Origin: CAZAQV01 sp964487255
Lineage (GTDB): Bacteria; Myxococcota_A; Polyangia; Polyangiales; CAZAQV01
Reading direction: 5' to 3'
Assembly (NCBI GenBank): GCA_964487255.1
Contig: CAZAQV010000014.1
Span: forward strand, 119,387 to 183,386
Length of the DNA: 64,000 bases
Below are positions 1 to 9,192 of the stretch, one piece after another. Below the pieces are notes generated by a model. It was not told the DNA's origin. It saw nothing but the letters and a program-made list of their open reading frames with translations, and did no database searches. A program made the position numbers and the translations under genes. The first letter of the stretch is position 1. Every line of letters starts with the position of its first letter.

Positions 1-540
1 ATGCGTTCGCGCATCGGCCTCAACGGCGCGATCACCGAATCGTTCTCGTTTCTGGCCATGGTTGGCTACAGCGCGGGCTTCTTTGAGTTCGGCGACGACT
101 TCGACACCATCGTGGCTCAGCTCCAAGCCACCTTCCGCTTGACCCACGCTTTAAGTCTCAAGCTTGGCTACGACCGTGATGCTTTCCGGTCTTTTGTTGG
201 CGGCTTTTACTATCGAGACCGGCTATCGGCCGGGCTTGCAACAAACATTGGCGGTGTCTTGCTGGTCGGGCTCAACTTGCAGGCCGCGCATTACGACTTT
301 GGCCAGACCTTTACGGACGGCCTGGGCGACACCGTCGGCAACTCGTTCGAGCGTACGGACTGGCGTGTGGGCGCCAATCTCTTCGCTGAGTACCGCTTTA
401 CGAACTACCTGGGCGTGAACACTCGCCTTGAGTACACAGGTCGTTTCACCGATTACGAGTATAAAACATCGACGCCTGTACTCGACCCGGCAGCGTACAA
501 TCGCTTTACGGCCTGGCTCGGTTTGCGCGTCTTTTACTAA
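1..540 (+). CDS. C-terminal part of an outer-membrane beta-barrel protein (5' end cut by window)
   Basis: Only the last 179 residues are visible, and the reading frame is open to the window edge, so the first in-frame ATG need not be the start. The sequence is a run of amphipathic strands with alternating aromatic and small residues, and it ends in Leu-Arg-Val-Phe-Tyr; a terminal aromatic after a last amphipathic strand is the usual signal for BAM-dependent barrel insertion. The exact family (porin, or a capsule- or alginate-export-like barrel) cannot be told from this fragment. pilQ starts 70 bp downstream on the same strand, so the two may be co-transcribed. Confidence 0.6.
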   Translation: MRSRIGLNGAITESFSFLAMVGYSAGFFEFGDDFDTIVAQLQATFRLTHALSLKLGYDRDAFRSFVGGFYYRDRLSAGLATNIGGVLLVGLNLQAAHYDFGQTFTDGLGDTVGNSFERTDWRVGANLFAEYRFTNYLGVNTRLEYTGRFTDYEYKTSTPVLDPAAYNRFTAWLGLRVFY

Positions 541-610
541 CTTTCGTCGTTTTTTTGCGTCACCGGGCCTGGGCCAGGAACAATTGCTCCATTCCCACTC
601 AGGAGCATTC

Positions 611-2743
611 ATGCGACGCATTGCGCTAGTTGTTTTCAGTCTACTATTCGTTTCGGTTTCACCCGTTTTTGCAGACAATACGGTCGAGAAAGTCTATTTA
701 ACGCCCGTCGAGGGGGGGGTGGCCGTTCGTGTGAAGGGCGAGTTTGGGACCCCTGTTTATCGCGCCCATTCGCGTGATGGTGGCAACGTGGTCGTGCTTG
801 AAGTGGCTGGAGCGCATCTGCCGCAAGACGGTCTCAGTACAAAGGGGAATGTTTCGCTCGTGCGCAGCGTGTCGGGGAGTGTGACTGCCAAAGGCGTTCG
901 TATCGAAATCGCGATGAAAGAATCTCAGCCATTTCGGGCACGTGGGAATCAAAATGAGATCGTGGTGTACCTTGGTGATGTAAAGCCGGACGCGGTGATT
1001 CGAAAGGAGGGGCCTGCGACGGTCCGCTCGATTCACATGGAGGTTCGCGATGGCCGTGAGAGATTGGTGATTGAAGCGTCGAAGCCTGTTGCTTACCGCA
1101 TCGCTGAGCACGGCGACTCGAAGCGTCTTGAGCTGCGTAAGGCGGTCTTGGGATCGGCGGTAGCTGAGCAAGTGGGGCGTATTCAAGGGAAGGTACTGCA
1201 GCGCGTGCTCGTGCGCGAAGAGGGTGGTCGCGTTGTTGTCGAAGCGGATCGCAACGGTGAAGGGGCGGTCACTGCGATTCGTGAGGGTAGTCGTATCGTT
1301 TGGCTGTTCGCGCCAGATAGGTCGGTGGGGCGCAAGTCGAAGACTGTGGCGCGTGAGGATCTTGGGCTCGAGGTTTCTGAGGGCACCGACGTTGCCGGCT
1401 TTTTGACCACGTTGCCCAAGCAGACCTCGGGGGCTCGGCGATACTCGGGGCGTCGCATCGATCTTGATTTCAAAAATGCGGACATTCACGACATCCTGCG
1501 CTTGTTGGCAGATGTTGGAGGAGTCAACGTCGTCACGGCGGATAACGTCTCGGGAAGCGTCACGATCAAGATGCGCAATGTGCCGTGGGATCAGGCTCTC
1601 GATGTCGTGCTCAAGGCGAAGGACTACGGCATGGAGCGACGCGGAAACCTGATTCGAGTTGCCCCGAATGCTCAGCTCGCAAAAGAGCGCGAGGAAGCGA
1701 TTGCGCGTGCCAAGCAGCGTGAGGAGCTTGCGCCTCTCGAGACTCGGCTGGTGCCGGTGAGCTATGCGGAGGCGGATCAGCTCTCGGCACGCGTGAAAGA
1801 GCTGCTTTCGGCTCGCGGAAGTGTCTCGGTCGATCAGCGTACGAATATGCTGATCGTGCGCGATATCGTCGATAACCTCGGAGATGTTGAGGCGCTCGTG
1901 CGCTCGCTCGATACGCAGACGCCGCAGGTTCTCGTTGAGGCTCGTGTTGTCGAAGCATCGAGCAACTACGTACGTGACGTCGGTATTCAATGGGGTGGCG
2001 GGATCTCGATGGGCACGGCCACTGGAAACCCAACAGGTCTCGCGTTTCCGAACAGCGTTGGTGTAGCCGGTGGTGCGGACGATGGTCAGGGCTCGACGGC
2101 GGGGCTCTCACCCTTCACCAACACGATTCCCAATCCTCTGTATGCGGTCAACTTGCCCGCTGCGGTCGGGGCAGGAAGCGGTGGCGCGCTCGGTCTAAGT
2201 CTGGGCAGCATTGGCGGAAACGTGAACCTCAATGTCCGTCTATCGGCGGCAGAGTCTAACGGTGTGGTGCGCATTATTTCTTCGCCGCGCATTCTCACGC
2301 TCGACAACAACCGGGCGACCATCTCACAGGGCACCTCGATTCCCTTCTCGCAGGTTTCGGCGCAGGGTGTGCAAACCGCATTTCAAGAGGCGAAGTTGGA
2401 GCTTAGCGTGCAGCCGCACGTGACGAGCGATGGGTCGATTGCCATGGATGTGAGCGTCAATCGCGACGAACCGGACTTCTCGCGAGTCGGAGCGCGTGGT
2501 GAACCTACAATTCTCAAACGCAACGCGCAGACGAAGCTTCTTGTTGCAGACGGTCATACCGCTGTTATCGGTGGTATCTATACGCGTAATACTTCGCGCA
2601 ACGTGAGTCAGGTGCCATTTTTCGGCGACATTCCAATCTTGGGTCTGTTGTTCCAGAAGCGTCAAGTTCAGGACCAGCGTAGCGAGATGTTAATCTTCCT
2701 CACGCCACGTATCGTGAACCGTGCTGCTTCGATCGGCGGATAG
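611..2743 (+). CDS. pilQ: Type IV pilus secretin PilQ
   Basis: This is the outer-membrane secretin through which type IV pili exit; 710 aa. The start is set by AGGAG at 601-605 before ATG 611; the longer frame upstream lacks this signal. A signal peptide (about 1-21) is followed by two AMIN-like peptidoglycan-binding regions (about 25-230), a secretin/TonB short N-terminal domain (about 281-350), an N1 domain (about 375-445) and the C-terminal secretin pore (about 480-705), which contains the typical segments ISSPRILTLDNNRATI and GDIPILGLLF. Upstream lies an outer-membrane barrel gene and not pilM-P, so it is not in the usual pilMNOPQ order here. The downstream gene is convergent. Identification is firm; whether it is the main pilus secretin or a paralogue is open. 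Confidence 0.9.
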   Translation: MRRIALVVFSLLFVSVSPVFADNTVEKVYLTPVEGGVAVRVKGEFGTPVYRAHSRDGGNVVVLEVAGAHLPQDGLSTKGNVSLVRSVSGSVTAKGVRIEIAMKESQPFRARGNQNEIVVYLGDVKPDAVIRKEGPATVRSIHMEVRDGRERLVIEASKPVAYRIAEHGDSKRLELRKAVLGSAVAEQVGRIQGKVLQRVLVREEGGRVVVEADRNGEGAVTAIREGSRIVWLFAPDRSVGRKSKTVAREDLGLEVSEGTDVAGFLTTLPKQTSGARRYSGRRIDLDFKNADIHDILRLLADVGGVNVVTADNVSGSVTIKMRNVPWDQALDVVLKAKDYGMERRGNLIRVAPNAQLAKEREEAIARAKQREELAPLETRLVPVSYAEADQLSARVKELLSARGSVSVDQRTNMLIVRDIVDNLGDVEALVRSLDTQTPQVLVEARVVEASSNYVRDVGIQWGGGISMGTATGNPTGLAFPNSVGVAGGADDGQGSTAGLSPFTNTIPNPLYAVNLPAAVGAGSGGALGLSLGSIGGNVNLNVRLSAAESNGVVRIISSPRILTLDNNRATISQGTSIPFSQVSAQGVQTAFQEAKLELSVQPHVTSDGSIAMDVSVNRDEPDFSRVGARGEPTILKRNAQTKLLVADGHTAVIGGIYTRNTSRNVSQVPFFGDIPILGLLFQKRQVQDQRSEMLIFLTPRIVNRAASIGG

Positions 2744-2760
2744 GGGGCGCGCGCAATGCG

Positions 2761-4251
2761 TTAGGCTGCCACAGCCAGATGAGAGTTGGCTAGGCGCTCA
2801 GCAGCGACCCAGCAAAGCGCCATGATGGTGTGTTGTGGGTTTACGCCCAGGTTTGTCGGGAGTGCACTCCCATCCATGACATAAAGGCCTTCACACTCGT
2901 GGTGCTGAAGGTTTGGGTCGACGACGGAGTTTCTGGGGTCGCTGCCCGCGGCACAAGTGCCGAACAGGTGCGAGGCAAGGAGGTGAAGGTCGGTCCCTTT
3001 TATCGGGTGTTGGGCAAGCGTATCGACCTCCGACTCTTTGCGAAGGGTTGCTGGCGCGGTGGCAATGCCTGGGTGAACTTCGGTCGCACCGGTCCGAAGC
3101 ATCATCGTCGCGAGTAAGCAAAGGGCCTCGCGCATCTTGAGAAGGTCATTCTGTGTTGGCTGGTACGTGATCTGCGGTCTACTGCCGAAGCCAAGTCGTA
3201 CTCGTCCGCGCGCCTCCATGCGAACTTGCACGACCCACTGCGCGTAGTGGTCGAGGGCCGTGATGCGCTCTTTCCATGCCTTACCCGCGCCGGCGATGCG
3301 TGCCGCGAGGAGTTCGGGCGGAAGTGACAGGGATTCGAGCTTGTAGCCGCGTTTGCGCATGGGAACCTCGTAGCCCTGCGTGGCACCGAAAGACATGCCG
3401 ATCGGCCGTTCAAAGTGTCCGATCATGGCGGAGCCCGGATGAGACTGGAAGCCGTGCCCAACAGCTCCACGAAAGCCGCGTCGCAGCAGCAATGCTGGCG
3501 AGTGGACCGCACCGGCTGCCAAGATGACCGCACGCCGCGCGCGTACGTGAAAACTTCGATACGGAGCGTGTTCGGCGAAGCCTTCGACGCCGGTGGCGCG
3601 GCCGCGCTCAATCTGGATCCATGTTACGCGATGCTCGCTAAGGACCCGCGCACCGAGCGCCTCGGAGCGCGGGATGAGCGAAACGTCCATGCTCATACGT
3701 GCGCGATTTGGGCAGCCCTGCAGGCATTGTGCGGAGCCTTGGCAGCTCGCCGCGTTGCGATGCATGGCTTTACCAGGCAGACCGAGCTGCTCGGCCGCTT
3801 CACGCATGCGGGAGCTGTTACCACCAAGTATGTGGTCCTGCGTCTGCGTCACTTCGAGCTCTCGGTCGACTTGGTCGAACGCTGTGTCGAGCGCAGGGCC
3901 GGCGAGTGGCTCGAGCCCGCGCTCACGGCGCCAGTGTTCTCGAACGTCGTCGGGTGTGCGCCAGATAATACCCGAGTTAATCGCCGTGCTGCCCCCGACT
4001 AGTCGACCCTGAAGTACGGTGATGGGGTGCGCTCGCGTCGTGGTCTGCATGCCCGCGTCACGCATGCTTTGGCGCATGTTCTCTAGGAGAGCACGCGGAC
4101 GCTCATGCGACTTGAGCCGTGGACCTTCCTCTAGCACGATCACGTGGAAACCGGCCTTGCTGAGTACGTACGCTGCAGTGGCCCCACCGGCACCACTGCC
4201 CACGACGACGAAGTCGCATTCGAGTCGCTCAGTCTTTTGTTTGCCCCACAT
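2761..4251 (-). CDS. GMC-family FAD-dependent oxidoreductase
   Basis: A glucose-methanol-choline family flavoenzyme, 496 aa. The N-terminus has the Rossmann FAD motif GSGAGGATAAYVL followed by the strand ending VLEEG; further on come the GMC motif region with GGSTAINSGIIWRTP and the C-terminal GMC_oxred_C region with HLFGTCAAGSDPRNSVVDP and GSALPTNLGVNPQHTIMALCW, which holds the active-site His and Asn. A GTG lies one codon earlier, but ATG 4251 overlaps the TGA of the upstream gene in a TGATG arrangement, so translational coupling favours this start. The substrate is unknown; long-chain alcohols or sterols are typical for GMC enzymes with membrane partners. The partner gene at 4251-4733 probably supplies membrane attachment. 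Confidence 0.88.
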   Translation of the reverse strand: MWGKQKTERLECDFVVVGSGAGGATAAYVLSKAGFHVIVLEEGPRLKSHERPRALLENMRQSMRDAGMQTTTRAHPITVLQGRLVGGSTAINSGIIWRTPDDVREHWRRERGLEPLAGPALDTAFDQVDRELEVTQTQDHILGGNSSRMREAAEQLGLPGKAMHRNAASCQGSAQCLQGCPNRARMSMDVSLIPRSEALGARVLSEHRVTWIQIERGRATGVEGFAEHAPYRSFHVRARRAVILAAGAVHSPALLLRRGFRGAVGHGFQSHPGSAMIGHFERPIGMSFGATQGYEVPMRKRGYKLESLSLPPELLAARIAGAGKAWKERITALDHYAQWVVQVRMEARGRVRLGFGSRPQITYQPTQNDLLKMREALCLLATMMLRTGATEVHPGIATAPATLRKESEVDTLAQHPIKGTDLHLLASHLFGTCAAGSDPRNSVVDPNLQHHECEGLYVMDGSALPTNLGVNPQHTIMALCWVAAERLANSHLAVAA

Positions 4252-4733
4252 CACGCAACCTCGGTTTCGTCTGCGCCTTCATTTTCGTTTGCAGCAGGAG
4301 CGGATACAACCCGGAGCCGGCGCCGCTGCCCGGATTGGAGGACCGGCTCATGCTCCCAAACGCGGTTGTCGTAATGCGTAGCGGCGCGAATGGTATCATC
4401 CCCCAGTAGCATCATGGTGAGCGATACTTTAATCATGAAAGCGAGTTCGCGGATCGGATACCAGTTGTGATTGAGAAGCTCCGTCAGCAGTTCGCCCCGT
4501 TCGCTGACGGACAGCGAACTGAGCTTGGTCAAACGACGCCATCGCCATAGCGGCGCGAACGCGATGAGAAGCAGGCCTAGCCGAAAGGCCCACCGCGCAG
4601 GAGCATTACCCGCGCTCAAGAAGCCCTGAAGCTTTGAAAGCTGGGCGTCGTGAACTCGGCCGATACCCTCGTCGCAAAATAGTCCTTCCGCGACGAGGCG
4701 ACTCCAACGACGTTCGATCCGAGATATGTACAC
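4251..4733 (-). CDS. Small membrane-associated partner of the GMC oxidoreductase (unknown family)
   Basis: 160 aa, GTG start, directly coupled to the GMC oxidoreductase (stop and start overlap by one base). It has a hydrophobic stretch around residues 48-62 (WAFRLGLLLIAFAPLWRW) and a second around 100-112. I do not recognise a catalytic motif. Small subunits encoded next to GMC oxidoreductases often act as folding or membrane-anchoring partners, and the segment from about residue 65 resembles the region that precedes the FAD domain in single-chain long-chain alcohol oxidases; that comparison is from memory. The C-terminus is acidic and probably disordered. A purine-rich stretch (AGGAAGGAG) lies about 45 bases upstream of the GTG, so the real start may differ. 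Confidence 0.6.
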   Translation of the reverse strand: MYISRIERRWSRLVAEGLFCDEGIGRVHDAQLSKLQGFLSAGNAPARWAFRLGLLLIAFAPLWRWRRLTKLSSLSVSERGELLTELLNHNWYPIRELAFMIKVSLTMMLLGDDTIRAATHYDNRVWEHEPVLQSGQRRRLRVVSAPAANENEGADETEVA

Positions 4734-4851
4734 AGACGCATCGGCGAGCCGTGTGTTACCTCTCTCGCCGCTCCTTCCTACTTAAGAGTGTGCAGCAGAA
4801 CGCGAACTTGGCAATGCACAGCGCGTTATGATGACGAAGCTGTGACGATAA

Positions 4852-5307
4852 CTAGCCGTTGCCCGGCATGGGGTCGACGTCGGGCTCCGGTGTAGGCTCG
4901 ACGTCAGGCTCAGGTGTGGGCTCGACGTCAGGCTCAGGCGTGGGCTCGAACGCATCCGCGGAGGCAAGTTTTACGTCAGGCTCGGGCGTGGGTTCGACCA
5001 GTCCGCCATCACCGACCCGCCAACGATTTGCGAGCAAAGCTTCGATGGTTTCCCAAGAATCGACGCACACGGCGGCATTTGATTCGAAGACCGCGATGAG
5101 ACCGTAGGGAACCGTCTCGCGGAGCAGCATCCCTGCGTGCAGATCGCTGGCCTGCAGCGAGTTTGAGCAAGGCGGGGCGTTCGAAACTTGATTGTAGGGC
5201 ACCTGCTGAAGCGCAAGCTGGCTGCTGCCCACCTCGTCGCCGCCACCGAGCTGCGCTGCGCAGCCTGAGACTGCGAAAACAAAGAACCATGTCAGAGCAC
5301 GTTTCAT
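4852..5307 (-). CDS. Lipoprotein with a Pro-Thr-Pro-Glu-Pro-Asp repeat tail
   Basis: 151 aa secreted lipoprotein. A hydrophobic signal peptide ends in the lipobox VSGC, so Cys 16 is the predicted lipidated residue. Residues about 17-100 form a small domain with three Cys; the C-terminal third is a repeat of PTPEPDVE units with an acidic spacer. The ATG overlaps the TGA of the giant sigma-54 activator by 4 bases (5304-5307), so it is the downstream member of that operon. The low-complexity tail probably spans periplasm or peptidoglycan. No function is recognised; coupling to a regulator suggests a role linked to that signalling system. Confidence 0.75.
   Translation of the reverse strand: MKRALTWFFVFAVSGCAAQLGGGDEVGSSQLALQQVPYNQVSNAPPCSNSLQASDLHAGMLLRETVPYGLIAVFESNAAVCVDSWETIEALLANRWRVGDGGLVEPTPEPDVKLASADAFEPTPEPDVEPTPEPDVEPTPEPDVDPMPGNG
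4871..4942. repeat. 24-bp tandem repeat coding for the lipoprotein tail
   Basis: Three adjacent 24-bp units (4871-4894, 4895-4918, 4919-4942), the last two differing at a single base, encode the EPTPEPDV repeats of the lipoprotein. A degenerate further copy lies at about 4970-4995. The unit is a multiple of 3, so copy-number change would keep the frame. Confidence 0.85.
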
Positions 5308-8300
5308 GACAACTCGTCCTCACTTGGTGTGCCCGAAAGACCGTACTGTTTTGCAAGTTGCGAAACTCGTGGTCGCTTCATGCCGAGAAGAGCGGCGGCT
5401 TTGGTGATGTTACCACCCGTCTCGCCGAGAGCTTGCGAGATGCAGGCTTTCTCTAGTTCCCGTTTTGCCTCTGTAAGCGACATCTGACCTTCTCTTACCT
5501 TATGATAAAAGCCCCCTTGTTGGCCAGTGTCTGCCTCTTGCAGTCCGCTGACGTCGTCCGAGCCCCCGACGAGGGCTGGGGCTGAGATACGGAAGGTCGA
5601 TGCGAATGGCTGAAAGTCGTCGGGCGAAAGCGTAGTGTTTTCAGAGAAAAGGGTCGCGCTGCGGAGGATATTGTCCAGCTCCCGGATGTTTCCTGGCCAG
5701 GTGTGCTCGGACAGCATCTGCAGGGTGTCGTCCGCGATCCGCTTGGGGGGTTCGCCACGTTCTCTGGCGATGCGGATGAGCAGATGCTCGCATAGATGCG
5801 GAAGGTCTTCAGTGCGCTCACGAAGGGGAGGCACTTCAAGCATGATGCCGCGCAGGCGGTAGTATAGGTCTTCACGAAACGCACCCTGCTGCACCATCTT
5901 CTCGAGATTGCGGTGCGTTGCGGCGATGATGCGCACATCGACCGAGATGGAGTGCGTTCCACCCACGCGCTCGAACTCGCGCTCTTGGAGTACGCGAAGC
6001 AATGCGACTTGCGTCTTCGGGGAGATGTCGCCGATTTCGTCCAAGAAGAGGGTGCCCTTGTCAGCCATCTCGAAGCGCCCCTTCTTACGTTGTTGTGCGC
6101 CGGTGAAGGCACCGCGTTCATGTCCGAAGAGTTCGCTGAGCAGCAGTGTCTCTACCAATGCTGCGCAGTTGACTTTCACGAGGGGTCCATCTGCACGGTC
6201 CGAGAAGCGATGAATCGCACCCGCCACGAGTTCTTTGCCGGTGCCGCTTTCACCGCGGATCAAGACGGTGGCCTCGGTGGGAGCGACCTTGTCGATGGTA
6301 CGCAAGACGCGGCCCAACTCGTCCGATTGCCCGACGAGGTCTGGAAAGCGTGTCGACCATTCCCGTACGCGCTGTTGTGCGGGCATGGGAGGAAGGGTCG
6401 AGATGCGTGGTGGCTGGCCACTGGGCGCAGCGCTTTCGAGGTACGACCGGAGCGCATCGATGCGCTTACGAAGCGCAGTGGCGTGCCAGGAACCGGCCGA
6501 ATCGGCAGGAACTCGAGTCGTCAACGCGGCGAACAGACGCTCTGCTTCATCGAGCCTGGCGGCACATTCGGCGGGTTGCTCGCTTGACTGCAAGGTTTCT
6601 GCGAGAGCGACTTGGCAGCGCAAGAGCAGGTTGGGGTCGGCGTTCGCGCCCAACGCTTTGCAATCTCGCACCAGTCGCTGGGCGTCTCGAACGGCGGGCT
6701 CACCCTCGAGGCGCCTGAGTTCGATGTCGACCAACACGTGCTCAAGCCGCTCCTGGTTGCGCCCAGCTTCGGGTGTCGTGAGCCCGTTAAAAAGCTTTCT
6801 CGCGGCGCTGACCTTGCCCTGCGCCATGGCCAGACGGACGAGCTGACGGGCGGCTTGTTCGACGGGGAACTGGAGGTGTGCGAGCCGCTCGTGCGCAGCG
6901 CCGAGCGATGCTTCCGCTTGCTCGAACTGCTCTTCGGCGAGTTCGATGCGGCCTCGGATGAGCAAGCCCTCCGCGACAATCGAGGGAGCGAGCTTCGGTC
7001 CGCCCATCTGCGAGGCGAAGTCGCAGAGCGCACGAGCACGCTTCACGTCGCCGACGATGAGGTAGAGGTCGGCCATGTTGTTTGCGACACGCGCGAGCAT
7101 GTCGCGGTTGCCCAAACGGTGAAGGTGTGTGAGGCCCTCGTAGTAGTATTCTTGTGCGACAGCGTAGTGGCCTTGAAGCTGCGCCACGATGGCGAGGTTT
7201 TCCTTGGCGATGGCGATGCGTCGTGTTTCTAGCGGTCCCGGTAGCTCGAGAACTTCGCTAAAGCAGCGTTTTGCGTCGTCGATGTTACCCAGCTGCAGGC
7301 GCGCGACGCCGATGTTGATCAGCGCTTGCCCCGATTCGTGCGAAAGGCCTTGTTCGCGAGCATCGTCGAGGTTCTTTTCGAACAGCTGCAGGGCGCTGTC
7401 AGACCGCCCTTCGGCGATATGCGTGACCGCGAGCGTGCTGCGAGCGTGAATCTGTAGAGGGACGTTGCCGACCCGCTCCGCGTGTTCGAGGGCTTCGAGC
7501 GCGATGGTGCGTGCGGATGGTAGGTCGCCGCGCCGATAATGAAGGCGCGCAATGCGTGTTTGGACCTCGGTTGCGATGAGCTCGTCGCGAGCGCTCTCTG
7601 CCAGTTCGTGCGCATTTTTGAGCGAGGCTTGTGCTGCGTCGTGTTCGCCCGCGAGGAGTTGAAGCTCGCCCAGGCGCTGCGCAGCGCTCGCTGACTCGGG
7701 GCGAGCATCGAAGATAGCCCGCGCGTGCTTCTTCGCCTGTTGATAGTCACCGAGGATTTGGTAGTAGTCGGCGGCGAGTTCACGGAGTGAGGTTTGCGCG
7801 TCAAAGGCGATGGCTTGTTCGAGAAGCTCGACCGCTTCTGCGTAAGCGTGTGTCGCTGCGAGCGTGGAGCACGCGCGGTGGGTCAGTTCTGCGGTTGTAT
7901 TGACGTGGCCTTCGATGGCATGTCGGGCAGCGATGACTTCATGTCCTGGCATCGACGCGAAAACCCGCGCCGCGTTGGCGTGCAGCGTCGAGCGTCGCGC
8001 CTTGCCGATCGAGGCGTAGAAGGCGTTCTTGTCTCGCGTCCGTACAAACGAAAACAGCAGAGTGCCTTCTTTGATTTCGCTCCGCAGTTCAGGTAGTGCC
8101 GCGAACGCCTGGCGCTCCGTGGCGGCGGTCTCGACGTCCGCAACCTTGGAGATCAGATCGAAAGGAACCGGCCCCTCAAGAAAGCACAGGGCTTCGATCA
8201 GGGCTTGGGTGTTCTTCGAAAGACCTTGTCGCAGGCCGCGCATGCGGTCTTCGGGTGACAGCGGTGCGCCGGCCACCAACAGGTCGATCATTTCTGGGAT

Positions 8301-9116
8301 TCCACCCGTGCGCTCTAGAATGCGGCGTACGATGTCGTCGGACTGGAGGTAAGCGCGGACGCCGTTTTCGTCGAGTTCGGCGACGTCGAGACAGGTGACG
8401 CGCGGCGCTTGCTCAAGCGCGTGGAGGCCCGCGGATGTCTGTGCATCGTCGCACGCAGATGCCGCGAAACTCACGGCCGGGTTGCCGAGGTACTGCGATT
8501 GAGCTGTTTCGAGATCTTTTGGCCATTGCCAACTGTCTCGCTCTTCGCCGACTAGTTCAGCCAGAAGCGAGAGGGTTCCTGGATCGGCCCGCTCCAGGTT
8601 GTGAAGGAGTACGACCGGTGGGCGAATCGCTGCGACGTCGTGCAGCAGATTGCGAATCGAATCGAAAAACTGGTAGCGCTTTTCTTCTGCGTCGCGCGTC
8701 TCAGAGGCGGCGTGGCCTCGACTTTTTGGTGTTTGTGAGTGCTCCCACCAGAAGTCGTGGCAGCCATCGCCGCAACGCAGACCGTGCAGATCGGCGCTTG
8801 GTTCGGTACCGAACTCTGAGAGCGTTCGCAGTGCGTCTTGAACGATGTGGGCGAATGCTTGGTACGGGTAGTGCGGGCTCGCGTCGCGGCCCGCCGCGTC
8901 GCCTTCGAGAACCGGCACTCCCTGGAGCTTCATGCGAACACGAAACGCGCGAAGAATGCGCGACTTTCCGGTGCCGGAAGCGCCCTTCAAAATGGTGAGC
9001 TGCGCGCCCTGCTGCGTCGCCTCATTGTACAAGTGCTCAAGCTGCTCAAGCTCACGCTCGCGGCCCACACACCTTGCCTGCTGCGTGGCGCTCGATCTAC
9101 TTTGGGCGCTCGACAC
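5304..9116 (-). CDS. Giant sigma-54-dependent activator with N-terminal AAA/STAND-TPR sensor module
   Basis: 1270 aa transcription activator. Residues 1-400 form an ATPase module with Walker A GASGTGKS (45-52) and winged-helix-like sequence; about 400-880 is a TPR superhelix; about 920-1160 is the sigma-54-interaction AAA+ domain with VGQS, Walker A GESGTGKE, the sigma-54 contact loop GAFTGA, Walker B TLFLDEIGD and the arginine-finger region REDLYYRLR; about 1215-1262 is a Fis-type helix-turn-helix with GGNITKAAALLGM. The GAFTGA loop is intact, so it should remodel sigma-54 holoenzyme at -24/-12 promoters. The N-terminal STAND/TPR part replaces a receiver or GAF domain and likely senses a protein partner. 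The stop overlaps the start of the lipoprotein gene. Confidence 0.93.
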   Translation of the reverse strand: MSSAQSRSSATQQARCVGRERELEQLEHLYNEATQQGAQLTILKGASGTGKSRILRAFRVRMKLQGVPVLEGDAAGRDASPHYPYQAFAHIVQDALRTLSEFGTEPSADLHGLRCGDGCHDFWWEHSQTPKSRGHAASETRDAEEKRYQFFDSIRNLLHDVAAIRPPVVLLHNLERADPGTLSLLAELVGEERDSWQWPKDLETAQSQYLGNPAVSFAASACDDAQTSAGLHALEQAPRVTCLDVAELDENGVRAYLQSDDIVRRILERTGGIPEMIDLLVAGAPLSPEDRMRGLRQGLSKNTQALIEALCFLEGPVPFDLISKVADVETAATERQAFAALPELRSEIKEGTLLFSFVRTRDKNAFYASIGKARRSTLHANAARVFASMPGHEVIAARHAIEGHVNTTAELTHRACSTLAATHAYAEAVELLEQAIAFDAQTSLRELAADYYQILGDYQQAKKHARAIFDARPESASAAQRLGELQLLAGEHDAAQASLKNAHELAESARDELIATEVQTRIARLHYRRGDLPSARTIALEALEHAERVGNVPLQIHARSTLAVTHIAEGRSDSALQLFEKNLDDAREQGLSHESGQALINIGVARLQLGNIDDAKRCFSEVLELPGPLETRRIAIAKENLAIVAQLQGHYAVAQEYYYEGLTHLHRLGNRDMLARVANNMADLYLIVGDVKRARALCDFASQMGGPKLAPSIVAEGLLIRGRIELAEEQFEQAEASLGAAHERLAHLQFPVEQAARQLVRLAMAQGKVSAARKLFNGLTTPEAGRNQERLEHVLVDIELRRLEGEPAVRDAQRLVRDCKALGANADPNLLLRCQVALAETLQSSEQPAECAARLDEAERLFAALTTRVPADSAGSWHATALRKRIDALRSYLESAAPSGQPPRISTLPPMPAQQRVREWSTRFPDLVGQSDELGRVLRTIDKVAPTEATVLIRGESGTGKELVAGAIHRFSDRADGPLVKVNCAALVETLLLSELFGHERGAFTGAQQRKKGRFEMADKGTLFLDEIGDISPKTQVALLRVLQEREFERVGGTHSISVDVRIIAATHRNLEKMVQQGAFREDLYYRLRGIMLEVPPLRERTEDLPHLCEHLLIRIARERGEPPKRIADDTLQMLSEHTWPGNIRELDNILRSATLFSENTTLSPDDFQPFASTFRISAPALVGGSDDVSGLQEADTGQQGGFYHKVREGQMSLTEAKRELEKACISQALGETGGNITKAAALLGMKRPRVSQLAKQYGLSGTPSEDELS

Positions 9117-9192
9117 TTCGCAAATCTAACGCGACTGCCGCGTACCCGCCAATCGCCATGACGCTTCCGTTCAAAACCCGTGATATGTGCGT

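Noticed and set aside
698..1990. 430-codon minus-strand open frame inside pilQ
   Set aside because: It is fully antisense to the secretin, is rich in Arg, His and Asn without motif, and has no start signal; GC-rich third positions leave such frames open by chance.
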